A stretch of DNA of 64,000 nucleotides from Heterostelium multicystogenum (GCA_003667245.1 RCNN01000060.1:1-64000); one strand, 5' to 3'; shown: positions 1-13,473, counted from the stretch's first letter. The notes: generated by a model not told the origin, from the sequence alone. Numbers and translations are program-made.

Positions 1-1305
1 TTCGACATCTTTGATTGATTGCTCTAATTCAGAATATAATTGTTCAAGAATGAGTAATTCTTTATCTGGGAGAGGATTCTTGTTGATTGGTGACTTGAAT
101 GTTTTAAATACTTCAGAGATTCCCTTTGGATTGAGCTTAGACTTGATGTTGAGGTTTTTGCTGTTCCTTAAAGATTTGTTTTAGACTTTGATAGTCAGGG
201 GCACTCCATATCTTGGATCGAGGAATCTTTACAGACCAAGAAGAAAGTATATTATCTGCTAATTCAATGAATGGTCTGAGTGATGATTGTTCTGTTTTTG
301 AATGTGAAGATGAAGAAAAATTGATGCATTTCGATGATTTTAACTAGTTTGGGGAAATAGGTAACACCAATGGATTTCAATATTTGAGGTGTCAAAGAGA
401 TAATCTTTTGCATTTCCCGGCACCACTCTATTCGAGAACTATCCAAAAAATCACTCTTTGTGATTATATTGAATTTATAATGTAATAGTACTGATATAAA
501 GTAGTTCAAGAGTGTAAATTTACATTTGACAGGAACCATATTGTAGTCAAGCATCTGAATTAATCTGATATTTGTAATAAAGTTATTAAAGAATGTGGCG
601 AATAATCCAATGATAGATCCAGATTTTCTCAATCCTATGAATGCTTTTATGATGGCATCTCCACAAGCAGATGGAAGTTGAAGGGAATCTGGTTCTTTAT
701 CACTTTGAAGATAAGAATTCTCAAATACTTGTCTACATATCAATATTGAATCTCTTTCTACTTTTTTAATTGAATGTTCAATATATTCACGATTCTTAGG
801 AAGATTATGGAGCACAGAAGCTTGAATGAATCTTAAATTGTCTTGAATTTCCAATGATCTAATTGCCAGTTGCATATTTGAAACACCATTTTTCACTTTG
901 GAATGATAGTTGGAGATCTGTTGGTGGATTTGATAAGTGGTCGAGGGTATTGATGTTATTTTTAGTGTAATGAACAAGTTTTAAGAAATAACTGAATCTA
1001 TCTGTTGCTAACTTTACACTATCATGAGAAGATACTGTTGAAATTAAAGTGAAGTGTGATATAAACCAATTCCAAAGAGGAATGTTATTTTTGTTAACAA
1101 TAGAACTAATGATTGCGAATATTATTGGATTTGAGAAAATAAGTTTCCATGACCAATATCTTCCAAATATATTATCAAAGGACTTGATGAATATGACTTT
1201 GTTGCTACTTTCATTCATAATTTGGAGACTATTGTATAAAAAGTTGACCTGTTTTGAAGATGATGAAGAGTCGATTGAATTGAAATATTCGTCTAATCTT
1301 GACAT
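1..1305 (-). CDS. Hypothetical protein, 3' part off the window, frameshifted
   Basis: No family recognised. The likely start is the ATG at 1305 (MSRLDEYFNS), followed by a Ser run. The protein is helical with aromatic/hydrophobic stretches such as FGRYWSWKLIFSNP, which recalls the start of large dictyostelid ankyrin-like families, but I cannot prove membership. The reading frame shifts near 900-970, near 310 (inside a T run) and near 160. The last frame stays open to base 1, so the C-terminus lies outside the window. Between the shifts there are no in-frame stops and codon use looks coding, so sequencing indels are more likely than decay. It lies downstream of the giant ankyrin gene on the same strand. 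It could be a further 3' part of that gene through an unrecognised intron near 1310-1440. Confidence 0.5.
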
Positions 1306-1439
1306 TGAATTTTTGGAGAAGATGGATTTAAAGAATGATTGGTGTTTGAAATAGTAATCATTTTTTGATTTCCATTGGTTTTGATTTTACAGATAAAGAT
1401 ACTCCAGTCATGAAGCTTCTTCCCAAAGGGGAGATCCAA

Positions 1440-4400
1440 TCACAATTTTAATATATCATGGGTTTGTCTCTCTGAGAATCCAAAATGAATTGCTCGATTA
1501 TATTTGCTTTGATAAGAAAGTCGATCATTTGTCCAATGAATCTTTGAAGAAAGATAATGGAAGAATTTGAAATTATCAAATTGAAATCTTGATTTCTCTT
1601 CTGAATTGAGGAGGAATAGGGAGTTGTCTCCGAAAATGATTAGGTATTTTAAAGTTCTTTCAATACTGGACCATGGTATTATATGTGGATTGGCAAATAA
1701 TACTTAAGAAGCTCTACTGATGGCTTTCCTTCTGAAACATCAGATGATATCTGCATCAAAATGTATGAAGAAATGAAATTGTTATTGAACATTGCGATTT
1801 GAAGAGCATTTCTACCATCTGTCAAACTACTTGGTTTTAGAATCGAGTCGACTAAATCATTGTCAAAAGAATTCCTTCTAATAGCATTTATAAGACTTTT
1901 GATGAATAATGGTTTGTCATAATATGCAGCTAGCTGTAAGGGTGTAGTTTGAATAAAGTTCACATACTTCATTGATATTTACACCCAATTCATATAAATA
2001 ACCTGTGATATATTGACAGTTATGATATGCTGCGATGTGAAGTGCATTCATTTTCATTTTGGGAATGATTCCAAGAAGTTCAGATTGGCTCTCCAAATAA
2101 TTCAAATTTTCTAAATTGTCTGAAGCAACTACTTTGAACCAGCGATGTCTTGCATCATCAGGAGTATTGATCATTGCGTCAATAATAATTTTAGAATTTT
2201 TTTGAATTCCAATATCTAATGGGGAGCCTTTATCAGTAAGTAAATATTCGATTGGCTGATCATTTTCCTGAATTCCTCTATCATCAATGATTGTTTTCAA
2301 ATTATTCAAATTGTTTACATTCGCACACAGTTCGATTAAGTTATATGAAAAGGGACCATTTCCTTGACTAAAATCCAGGTGCATAAAGTCTCTGATTTTC
2401 AGAAAGAATGTTGATTGTCTTCAACGATTCTTTTCCATCAGTATGCACAGTTTCTTTAAAAGCAAGTTGATAATATTTTCCATTCTGGTCGACATATCCA
2501 CCTTTCAAAAGTACCTGTGAAGCCAAATTTGAAAGACTTTGAGCAGCAATTAATGAGATTGGCAATTGACCTTCATCATTGGCAATTGATAAGTTTGATG
2601 TCGAATAGGGTAGGATTATACTACATGTTTGATTCATATTTGGATTTTTGTGATAAAGAGAATAAAGGAGTGCACTACGTCCATGATTACACAAAACTGT
2701 GGTATCAGCATCATATTGAAGTAAACGTTTCACCACTTCTTTTTCTCCAACTTTACAGGCATTCATCAATGGACTACATCCATCTTTATCCCTAATATTG
2801 ATGAGCTTTAGCATTGTTTGATGATGATAAAATCTTTCCAGTTGAAAAAGGTCTTTTTCATCTTTGATATTAATTTCCTCTAGCGTTTTGGGGAACCATT
2901 CAAAAATTGCTTCTGGTACTATTTCACTTGCAAAAAATAACATTGATTCTTGAACTTTCTGGGATGGTTTAACAAAATAAGCTGGAATGGAAAATGAGAA
3001 TTACCAGATAGCCTCCTTTTACTTTCTTGATCAGATTGATTAGAACTTTGATCATTCTCTTCTGTTATTTTAGAAATATCGAGGGCAATTCCAAATATAT
3101 TGGCAAATCTTATGACAGCATCCTTTTCAGTGGAATTGGTACATGATAGGTAACTATTTTGCAACTTATAATTACAAACAAAGTTCTTGAGTAAAAAAAA
3201 CAAAGTATGTAAATGAGTATCCACAGGATTCTTTCTTCTGATAAAATAGACATTCGATTTGTTCTGCTGTATAGTTTTTCTCCAGTAAGCATAATAGTTG
3301 TCCTAGTCTGGAAGGATTGGACGCAATAACATAAAGAATATTATATCCATCTGATAATTCAAAACGGTCACATCCTTGGTCGAGGCAGTATTGGAATGAA
3401 AGAGGGCAACCTGTTGAGAAAATCATGTGCAATAGTGGGGTATTTTTTTTCAAGAAACTGGATCTTTGGTAGGCCTCTCAATTGTTTGAGAGTATTTAGA
3501 ATTTTGATATCATCCTTTAATGAAATATCTTCCTCTAGCTTACTCAACAGTTCTGTGCTGATTTCTAAAGACTCTGGAGCATCAATATTGACAGGAGGAT
3601 AATCATTAAGTGCTAACCAACACTTATATGCATTCAACTTTGAATGTATTGATAGATAGTGATTGGTTGATCAATTTCTGAAAATACATATTGCTTATTA
3701 TAGTCTAGCTTTGGGAAAAAGGAAATCAAGAGTGGATTATCTATTTTGAGTACAAGATATAGTGACTCGGAGATAGTCTCCTCTGAAATTGGAATTGACA
3801 GCAATTTAGATATTATTTCGATTTTCTCATTTTCGAAATTCTTAAGGCATTTGATCAAGAAAGGTTCTGCAACTTCTTTGATTATACTGGAAACTTCCAC
3901 TGATGAAATGTCGATATTCTTGAATGCCATATCAATTTCATTGGAAAATTGTTTTAGTATATCTGTGCACTGTTTGATCATTGCTCTCAATCCAAGATTT
4001 AAATAGAAGAGATGTCCCAGGGTATTTGTTTTGTTTTTAAGAGCTCAATGTTTGCCTCTTTGATGTAAGTTTGGATTGCATTGATATTGTCAAATTGAAT
4101 TGCTTTGTTTACAGCACTGATACCAAAATGAGTCATTTTCAATCCCCTGTTTTGGAACAATGGTATCAAAGAAATTTGGTTGGTGGCCATCAACAAGCCA
4201 ATGATCGTATGATTTTTTTTTGTTCAATCGAATGTTGAGATCATCGTACCATCCTATTACCAGATTAATCGTTGTTTGTGATCTTCCTTTGATAGCATAA
4301 TAGATCAATTCTGTTCCATTGGAGTTGAGTATAGATTTTATAGTGATATTTCTTGATTTCATTAGCTTGAATAAAATTTGAGCACATTCGGTACTTCCAT

Positions 4401-7400
4401 TCTCAACGGCAATTTCCAAGAGGCTCTTTTTATTGACCAATGGGCCAAGGTCCAAGATTTTGTTTTTTGTTGGGTGATTCTATAAATTTAGACAGCATTT
4501 CAAAGTGATTGGAACGTGCAGCCATTGCTTTCTGGTCCATTGTGGATCTGAATAGAAGAACTTAGCGTTCCTTTTGATGAGAACATCGGCCAACTCTAAT
4601 TTCTTTTGCATCAAGGACCAAGCCAAGTAGGAGGATGAAGAATTTGGAAGAGAAGAGTCGATATTTTAAATTTGGAAAATGATTCAGTATTTTCTCTAAT
4701 AGACCAGCTTCGCCATAGAGAATAATATAATCAAGAATCCCTAATCCATCTTGATCTTTATGTTGCCATGACTCTTTTCCTCTTAAAATTAAATTGCATG
4801 CAATATCTGTGTATCCTTTAGAAAGGGCAATCATGGTTGCAGTTTGTTTTCTTGAATTGATATAGGTTCGATATTTGTATAATTCAATGCATTGCTCCTG
4901 AATATAGCTAGGAAGAGATTTGTGGGCTGCAGATGGTGGATCATTAGGATTGATATTGCATTTATCCCCACATTTAGAAAGGATTAAATTGGCAATCTCT
5001 GGATGACATTTTTTCAAAGCTATCATCAAAGGTGTTTGACCATCTAGTTGTTGAATTGAAGCAGACCAGCCTCTTTCAAGTAGGAAATCAACAATTTGGA
5101 ATGAGTTAAATTCTACTGCAACATGGAGTGCTGTGCCATTTGTTGGAAGAGGAATATTTTTTTGCAAATATCTAACTTCCTTAATGAATTCCAACAAAGA
5201 AAGTTTAGATGCTAACTCAATGGCTGTAAAGGAATCACTTTTTCTTTGGATAGAGGTACTCGCACCTGATTTGTACAATAGTTTGCAATGTCTATTTGTC
5301 CTGTTGTTAATGCGGCATGGAGTGGAGTATCACCTTTTTGCCACTGTTTATCCAAATTACACTTTCCACTCGAGATTAAAAGCTTAGAAATAGTACTGTG
5401 GCATTCAATAATCTAACAATATTGAGTTTGAAATGTTAAGAAGAATAATTCGATATAATTAGTTCATTATATAGCTTACCGATGAAAACAGTGGGAACAT
5501 TTGATTATGAGATTTCACAATTGGCATTTGCACCACATTCCAAGAGGACTTTGACTGTTTGGAGGTGACCATAAAGCACTGCATTGGCTAATGGTGTCAT
5601 ACCATAGATATTTTGGTGTTCTATATATTCTTTTCCCATCATTCTGAATAATTGGTTGGATTAGATTTGATCTTCCTCCAATTGCTACCAAATTTAACAT
5701 AGAATTATTAAATTGATCTAATTCTGTAATTCTGTGTTTGAGTTGAATGAGGAAATCAAGATATACACGGTCATCAATATCGCATTTACTGTCACTCAAC
5801 TTAGAAATGAATCCTGAGATTTGACTTTTCATAGGGGATTGTTCTGAAGGAGGTAAACCATATTGATCAATTTGGCAAACATCAAAAGAAATTGCAGAAA
5901 ATGCTGATTCTTCGTGGCTGAAATGTACCCATTGTAGCATTTGATCTTTTGATATCGATTTGGCATTGTTAGAAAAGACACTTGATTGTACTTCGGTTAG
6001 ACCTATGAAATTCGATTGGATCTCCAAATGATTTAGAACAAGTCCACATCCACCCCAAACTCTTTGATGTTTTCCATTATCATAATATGACTTGTCTGGT
6101 ACAATCAATTTGGAAATGGGTAGTAATCCTGAACTTTTTCCTTTTGTAAAAAAGATTGAAATGAGTCGATTTTCTTTGCAAAATCTTTGAGAAAAGTAGA
6201 ACAACTAGCAGCGGTATTGGTTTCAAATAAGGTAGCTTGTTTAGACAATAAACCAAAGATTAAATCGTTACGAGATTCACCAGCTATTTTCAAGAGATCC
6301 ACATGCTTCATTTTGGTTGAGATTAATGAAAATAGATTCTTTGCGAAATCTTGGAGTTCATCCTCGAGGAAATCCATTAATGCTGTGGAATAAAGACCTA
6401 TGGAATTCATGCTTACAGTAACTTGGGCTTCCCAACCAGGAAGTGTGGTTCCAATGTGTTCGTTAATAGTTGAACCTGAACCTCGTAAAATCTTGCCAAT
6501 GATCTTCTTGATTCGCTTCAACTCTTTAGCTTTAGATGAGAACAATCTCTGAAAGAAACTTTTGTTTTTCAATTTCTCTCTTAAAACTTCTAGATCGTTT
6601 TCATATTGTTCCAAAAGTTTGGTAATAAATTGAATTCTGCAATTACTATTGACCACTTTGAGATTCCTTCTGTGATTATTGATATTTCCATTGCAACCAC
6701 TACAATGTTCTGAAAAAATTTGAGTTTTACAGGCCTCTTGAATAGATCTGGCACTACGTTCTAGGTCGTCATACGAAATTGATAAATCCTTCAAATCAGA
6801 CTGGAATTTGGCTACTACATTAGGGTCGATGTTAAGATTTTCAACTGTTGGCCAGGGTACTACATATTGAGAACCAAACCGATCATATTTCTCAAGGAGT
6901 TCAAGAATTGGTTTCATCTTTTCTTTAAGTAAAATATTATAAATCTTTGATGTTTTCTGTACAACCAAATTATCAACAATCCTAATAAATGTTCGAGCCA
7001 TCTCTACAATTTGAGTATGGAAACTCCCTTCATATACGCTTGGGTGGTTCATCTTATCATTTAAGATTTCTAGGATCAATCTTTGAATATCATCCTTTAG
7101 ATCATCCACGACATACCGATCATTGAAACGATTATCAATGTATGAATTCAATTTAGTATATAAATGTAGGTTCTTTTTAATTCCAACGGCAATATCACTA
7201 ACGGTTAACTCCAAATTGATTGTTGTATAGTATCTTACTGGGAGTGGTGGAAGTATGCTTGGTGTTGAAAAATCCCTTTCAATTGTTTTACACTGAAGTT
7301 GAACAACAGAAGGAATTTGTCCAGCACTTTTCAAAGTGGATATGTATGTTGAAAGAAAAGAAATTTGCTTGAGCAATCTGAAGTATCGCCGACATGGTGG

Positions 7401-9085
7401 AAGTAGTGGCATTTGATCATGAATAGCAGTTGCAGCTTCTTGGTACAAAATCTCTTGAAGTTGGTGTTCGAGTGGTGTTGTTCCAAATACTGTTTGATAT
7501 GCTTCAAGATAAATACGATATTGTGGTGTTGGATCGATTGAATACTTCACTTCAAAGTCTCCATCAACCATCCAAACTCCGTCAACACATTGGGCAGATT
7601 TTTCGGATGCAAGAATTCTAAAAGAAGTTTGATATTTTAGACCTGATATCTTGTTGAGATTCTCAAGTGCTTTCAAAAGAGCTTGGATAGCAGCATGGTC
7701 TTCGGCGGATCCAGAATGCCTTTCTTGAAGTAGTGAATCGATCTTCTTTCTCAATGTCCTCAAGTCCATTTTCACCTTCAAGACCTATTTCGAAGGCCCT
7801 TTCACGAAGTGATTTGTAATTTTCAAGACCCTTGATATTCTTCCATTTGCCATTGGTAATCATTTCTTTGATATCTATAGTATGTGATTTTAGAACGAAA
7901 GGGTCAAGTGTTTTTGATCCTTTGTGCCAATTCACTGCATAATGTTCCCTAATGAAACCTCCATTTATGAATCCTTTCATGTAATAATCAAGCATCATAA
8001 TGACTTTTCCAACCAATGTGTTGTGGTATGCTGGGTGAAGAACCGTATACATGCTTCCATCATTGTTGAAATGAAGTGAAAAGAATGGAATTGTACCAAA
8101 TTGAAGTATGGCATTGCTGAGCTCAATGACGATCTGAGAGAAATCATTTGATAGCCAATCAGATCCATCATCATCTTTTTCTCTAGGAATGCAAATTGTA
8201 TGAGTGGATTGGTTGAAACAATTCACATTCTTGTCCCAATCTTTGAAGTAATCACTTGAGGTCACTGCAACTCCACCAATTTCTCCTTCCATGGAACCTC
8301 CTCTTGTAGCCGACGAAGGGTGTCGGAATTGACCATTAGGGTTGCTGCTATTATATGACTTTTCTAGTCCGGACATCTTGACATTTTGTTGAAAGTTTAT
8401 AGTTATTTCATTGATTCTAGCTTGTCTTTGGGAGCTCTCAGCATTATTTTGAGCCATATATCTTTCCCTCAAATCATTGGCAGCATCTCTGTCCATAAGA
8501 CGTCCACTTGTTTCGTTTTGGGTAGGTCCACCACGATGGCCTTGGTCACCTCCATAGTGGTCTTCTCTAGTAAGCAAATAAATATTTCTTGGATCATTAG
8601 CATACTCTGGATTATATTTTTGCGAATTAATATGATGAAGACAAATCACATTGTCATCTGGTCTGCCAAGTTGTGCATTCTCAGCCCTCCTTTCTCTGTT
8701 GATGGCAGTCAAAACATCACTTCCGCTATTATAGGTTTCATTTTTTATAGGACAATAATAATCACCAGTTCTATGCCAATTAGCTAGCTTCTCACCTTCA
8801 GATTGAGTAAACAAACCAGGTGTAAAGCTAATACAACATTTTAAATGAGTTAATAAAGTTTTATGTATGGTTATGATAAGAATCTGTTAACTTACCCATT
8901 ACCACCCAATGAAAAGTTTCTAGCTTCAGCCTCCATGACACTATTCTTGCAAGCAGTCCAATGTGGTCTAATTAAATTAAGGAAATTAGTATTTGTTTTA
9001 CAAACCATTTTGTATGTTTGTTGACATACTCTTGCCTAGGTTCAGACCTATCCGGCTTATATCTAATATTGTATTCATCAGCCAT
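1440..9085 (-). CDS. Giant HNH-nuclease-like / ankyrin repeat protein (interrupted reading frame)
   Basis: I read one gene of about 2,500 residues. It starts at the ATG at 9085, with introns 9029-8968 and 8895-8828 that join in phase, and a third near 5475-5415. Residues about 105-135 (DNA about 8550-8640) carry an HNH-type motif: CLHHIN, then NDPRNIYLL, then REDHYGG, with a second His in GHRGG. This matches the HNH/ENDO VII superfamily, nearest the LHH type. A middle region of about 700 residues (7780-5650) is helical, with a CSGC pair near 6690 and a coiled coil near 6600-6480; I do not recognise it. From about 5600 onward come ankyrin repeats (e.g. YGMTPLANAV, GTALHVAVEF, DGCSPLMNAC, NALHIAAYHN). 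At least ten frame changes occur, mostly in A/T runs (e.g. T5 at 6135-6139). None adds a stop within a conserved segment, so I favour indel errors. A nuclease role is inferred from the motif only. The 3' end near 1440 is approximate. Confidence 0.62.
8550..8640 (-). other. HNH/LHH-type nuclease motif within the giant ankyrin gene
   Basis: The translated motif is LHH, about ten residues, an Asn-rich NDPRN, then ExH with GG. This gives the three canonical positions of the HNH fold: the general-base His of the HH pair, the central Asn and the distal metal-binding His. No paired zinc-binding Cys flank it. In bacteria similar motifs occur in secreted polymorphic nucleases and in intron-type endonucleases. 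Here it sits inside a spliced eukaryotic gene. Confidence 0.6.
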
Positions 9086-9447
9086 TATTGATTGGAGAAA
9101 GAAACTAAAAACACATTAGAAATATATATACAACTTATTAGTAATAGGTAAATTGAATAATTTCAACCAATATTGAGTTGATTAGATTGATTTCATTTTG
9201 AAATCAAACAATAATCATAATTTTTAAGTCATTCAGTGAATGAATAAATCTGGGGGTAAGTTATATTAATTAAATTAAACCACATGATCATCAACATCAG
9301 TGTTGTTTTTACTTTTTTTGATATTGTCATGGTGCGAAGTGGGGAAACGTTGCACTCATCTTGATTAACTAAGAGTGATATTAGAAAGGGGAGTGGTAAA
9401 TGGGGAAATGTTTAAATTTATTCATAGGAATATGATATTATTGTAAA
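9086..9447. other. Intergenic, 0.36 kb
   Basis: AT-rich spacer between the start of the HNH/ankyrin gene and the 3' end of the upstream phosphotransferase gene, presumably the promoter of the former. A slightly GC-richer patch (about 9325-9395) has no open frame. Nothing else seen. Confidence 0.5.
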
Positions 9448-10864
9448 CTAATTGTTGAGGTGTATTTGCAATTCATCCAATGGATAGGCTGTCATCAATG
9501 CTATGTCATCTGGATTCAGTGAATCTCTGTGATCATAGATAAAAGAAGCTAATTGGTTGTTGAAATATTCAACTGCTAAGTCTGGTAGTGATGGTACCAT
9601 CAGTGTTAAGAGTTGTAGCCAACGCTCTATACCACCAAGCTTATAGCGTTCAAAACACAAGTGGAAAGGGTAGTCTTTGGAGTTGATGACTCCGTTCGCA
9701 ATCAATCTGTCCCAATATAAACGAAGAATTCTCTCTTCATTCATCTGGCGATAAGAGATCTCAACATTGGAAATGACAAAACTGAGCCAAGTCTGTAAAT
9801 GGACAGAATACTCCAACTTCAGACCAGTCGATCAAGTAGAATGGTGGAAGAGTGGAGGATGGAGCTGCTACATTTGAGTTTTCTTGGTCATCATTCTCTG
9901 AGTCGTAGCTAGATTTGCGGTGAGATGCTGGATCAGGATTCCACAAGAGATTAGAACCGTGGAAATCTCCATGTATTAAACAGTATGCCAAATTTGGGTT
10001 GACATTGACGTTGAACCTGCTCTGGAATTTCTCCCAGCTCGTATTGGACAATGCTTGCTCCATGGTGTCAATTACTACTTTTGAGATTTTGGATTTATGC
10101 TTATCCATCACTGTAGACCAGTATCTTTAATGGTGCTGATACCCTTCTCCCACATATCTCGATTCTCTCCTCTTAACCACTTGATGTACTTGAGTTGTTC
10201 AATGTCAAGGAGCGATTCTCTGCGCCATGTCTTAGCGTGGAAGTCAGCCATTGTAATAAAGATCTCCTCAACCATTGCCACACGATCAAAGGTGAAACGG
10301 TGAAGATGCTTTGGCAAACCTTCGTTCGACTCGCCCCAACACTGATTTCCAAGGAGCTTGCTTCCGTTGTAAGCCTTTCCATTGCCGAGATCCTCCATAA
10401 GAATGATAAAGTTGGACTGGTCCGAGGAAATAGATGCATGGTAGCAATATGGCATGATGTTTACACCTAGATCCATTTTTTGCCAATTCAAGAAGAACCA
10501 AGCTTCTCTGTGGAACGACATTGATTGGGCGATACGGAAGTTGACAAAGTCCTGCTTCATACACTTGGACAAGACGGTGGTAGGGGGCTGTAGTTGGCCT
10601 GGCTTGGCAGGGTTGCGCAGTTGCCACTCCAACGAGATTCTAGTGATGTCACTGACAGTGCCACCAGTGACCTTTTCCTCGACCTTGAACTGCAAAAAGC
10701 TTGTATTCCTTGAATAGCTTATCACTGCCATTGAGAGCCCACTCTAGCCAAGAGACAGTCATATCCTCTGGGCTGACCACCTCCAATGTAAAAGGTGTAA
10801 AGCTCTTCAAATACCTAACATTTCTACTTAAATAATATTCAGCCAATGACTTATAGTAATTCAT
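9448..10864 (-). CDS. APH/ecdysteroid-kinase-like small-molecule phosphotransferase
   Basis: About 460 residues from the ATG at 10864 (MNYYKSLAEYY). It has the aminoglycoside-phosphotransferase/EcKinase fold signatures: the Brenner motif HGDFHGSN (about 9973-9950) and, after an acidic insert, IDWSEVG, the counterpart of the kinase DFG metal site (about 9820-9835). Upstream is a Gly-rich N-lobe segment (VTGGTVSDITR) and an ILMEDLG hinge-like stretch, as in CHK/EcKinase proteins. These enzymes phosphorylate small hydroxyl compounds; the substrate here is unknown. Three frame shifts break it, all in homopolymers: A5 at 10694-10698, T3 at 10126-10128 and A4 at 9778-9781. Changing each by one base restores one continuous family-like frame, so the gene is probably intact in the organism. 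I see no intron. Confidence 0.8.
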
Positions 10865-11920
10865 TTGATGAGCAAATAAGATATATATTTATTTGTACAA
10901 AAACCTTTAAAAAAAAAAGTATTACTAACAAAACTATTTTAAAAGATGATGATTAATGAATGTTAAATTTAATTGATGTCCAAACCATCAAGCAAGCACA
11001 AAAGTAGTAAAGCAAACTTTGCACTTTATTTTGGAAATTAAATTCCTAAGTTTTTAACAAACTTGAATGAACGAGTTGTGTGGTGTGTCAAATAGAGAGA
11101 TAGACAGTGACATGTTAGTTGCTTCTGAGCAAAAGCAACTACTTTTTTCTATTAAATTTCTTTTAAATAAATGTCAATGACGATGCTTAAACTATAGTTT
11201 TATTATTATAAATAACAACCGCCAGTGTGTTGTTATTTATAAAAGAGAGTTACATCAAAATAGATGTAACCCTATACAATCATATAATCTATTGGTTAAC
11301 TTTTGATTTGATATTGATTGATGTTCTGTACTTTTCTATTTTGAATAGCATCACTATTAGCGGTTATCATTACAAGTTAAAATCCTTAGTATGATGGCTG
11401 TGAGTCCGATAAAAATATTTAATTATTTTTTGCAAACAAGCAAGATATTATACTTTCAAGTGTTCTAGAAATGTTCTGCAATCTTGTTTAATTATATTGA
11501 GTGTATGATATGTAGAGTTTAGTTAGAGGAATTGTCAATTGATTATTACCTTTAACATTATTAAGTAATCCTATCAATGTTGAATGTGAAGTCATTCGAT
11601 GCTCTGGTTTCTTTGACGTCGATCCTTATGATGCACAATTTACACAGTCAAGACCAGTACTGTAACTTATTAAATGAACTAACTTATCTTTACAAAGACT
11701 TATAAGCTTGAAGGAATGAACCTGGTATCAGAAACAAGATATTTCCCTAACCTCATTAAATGTATATTCATTTTATCATAATCTAAAGATACAAGATGGC
11801 TATTTACCATTGCATTAGTAACAAAATTGATACAATGATTCAAGTCGACCAACTGTTTGTTTGTGGGGTTACATCAATCAATCAGCAAATTGCTTTTTGA
11901 TTTTTTGTCCTGTTTTGTAA
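10865..11920. other. Intergenic, 1.05 kb, with two stem-loops
   Basis: Separates the divergent phosphotransferase and FNIP genes. No credible open frame. It contains two consecutive perfect inverted repeats at 11206-11270 (listed separately). The rest is AT-rich, with nothing else I can name. Confidence 0.5.
11206..11270. repeat. Two adjacent perfect stem-loops
   Basis: Stem 1: 14-bp arms 11206-11219 and 11229-11242 with a 9-nt loop (CGCCAGTGT). Stem 2: 8-bp arms 11249-11256 and 11263-11270 (GTTACATC/GATGTAAC) with a 6-nt loop. The helices are six bases apart. They could be a structured non-coding RNA, a transcription end site, or extruding AT-rich DNA. Confidence 0.5.
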
Positions 11921-13473
11921 ATGAACTTTGTCCATATGAATCTAATCACGAAATTGAATATGGAAAGAGGTAATCTCAATAAAAGCAAATCTCCGATAAT
12001 ACTATTGTCCAATCTACCATTTGTTGTACTCAAGATTATTGTTGACTATTTAAAAGCTGGCATTGATAAGGTATGTGTTTCTTTGGTTTGCAAGCATCTC
12101 TATGAGAATCGAAAGAGATACCTCTATATAGCACTATCTCCTACCATCAAAAAGACCAGCTATATCATCAAAAACCTTAGACTGGCTTCATATTCTGGTC
12201 AAATCGAAGCATTCGACCCCCAAAATATAACCTTCAAAATAACAAGACTGATTGGCACTGACTGGAAATCTGCAGCACCCGACTCTTTGTCCAACAATAT
12301 CACTCTTAACAAAAGTAAATATACACTTATGCCCTTCAATATCATATAACAGGCGATCTTAATGCTTTAACTTAATCAGATGCATTCTTGGATCTAAAAG
12401 AAAACGATATTCCCAAGGAGATTGATGAGATACTTTTGACTTGGCGTGTCGATATAATGGATGTGCCAGCAATTCATAGATTAAGGTCTCTCTCTATCCT
12501 GTGCAACCCAATCGACTGTCCGCTACCAAACCAAATCCGGAGCCTGTCGTTGGCATTCTCTCATCAACTTCCAAATGGACAACAGTGTTTTGGAATTAAT
12601 GCAAGATTGCCTCAAAATCTCGAATGGCTGGGACTGAGCTGTTTCAATCAGAGGTTGGAGCGAGGCTTCTTGCCAAATTCTCTCCGAAAGCTCACACTTG
12701 GATTCAACCAGTTCTTTGACATTGGTGTTCTACCTCACGGACTTGAGTATCTGTGTCTCAATCAGCAAGATTACAGCCACCCTTTAGTCAAAGGCGCTCT
12801 TCCTGCGACACTCAAAGAGCTTAAGTTGCATTCTTATGTTGGTAATTTAATATTCTACGATCCACAGCAGCATCTACGTGTTTCCGATGAAAACAATAAC
12901 AGCAACACTTATATACCCACTACTCTGCAGAAACTCTCAATTGGAACACCTTCAAGATGTTGGAATACAGAGTTCACTCACAAGCTGCCTAGCTCGCTCA
13001 GGTCTATCGAGTTTCTGCCGACTTTTAGGCAGAAAATAGACAGCTCCTTGATACCAGCCTCCGTCACCAAGTTGGCATTCGAGTCGTACCCAGAGTCATT
13101 CAATAATGTAAGGCTCAATATGATACCTAGCAGCGTGAAACACGTCAAGATCTCCCGACTCTCTTCGGAGTGTCTAGTTCTGCCAGATACACTTGAGTCG
13201 TTCTCATCTACTATCGTCTATATAAAGTCGCTGACCTGGCTCCCAAAGTCAGTTCGATCACTGAACATTCCCATCAATATTTTAAGTCAATCGCTCTCAA
13301 ATGACACACTGCCGAGCACCGTTCTCAACATATCCGTGAGTGAAGATGGCATCAAAGATAAATTTACCTTAAGACGATTAGACAATGAATTCAACAGAGA
13401 CCCTAGATACCTGCTGTTCACTCAACTCAATCAATGCGCAATAGTCAAATCAAACTTCTTCAAGTCATTTTAA
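11921..13473 (+). CDS. F-box/FNIP repeat protein
   Basis: Two exons, 11921-12314 and 12380-13473, joined by a 65-bp intron (GTAAAT...CAG). Splicing joins TLNK to NAFLDL in frame and removes a stop. An F-box-like segment lies near residues 25-60 (LSNLPFVVLKIIVDYL then VCVSLVCKHLYE). It is followed by FNIP/leucine-rich-type repeats of about 20-22 residues with LP...L..L..G/F spacing (e.g. LPNSLRKLTLGFNQFFD, LPHGLEYLCL, LPATLKELKLH). Such proteins are a large dictyostelid family and are probably substrate receptors of SCF ubiquitin ligases. The exact start is uncertain: the Met codons at 11921, 11936 and 11957 are all in frame and upstream of the F-box. No frame shifts; it differs clearly from the two FNIP paralogues at 30-37 kb. 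Confidence 0.8.

Noticed and set aside
10173..10717. Alternative frames within the phosphotransferase gene
   Set aside because: They lack the kinase motifs and overlap the supported frame.
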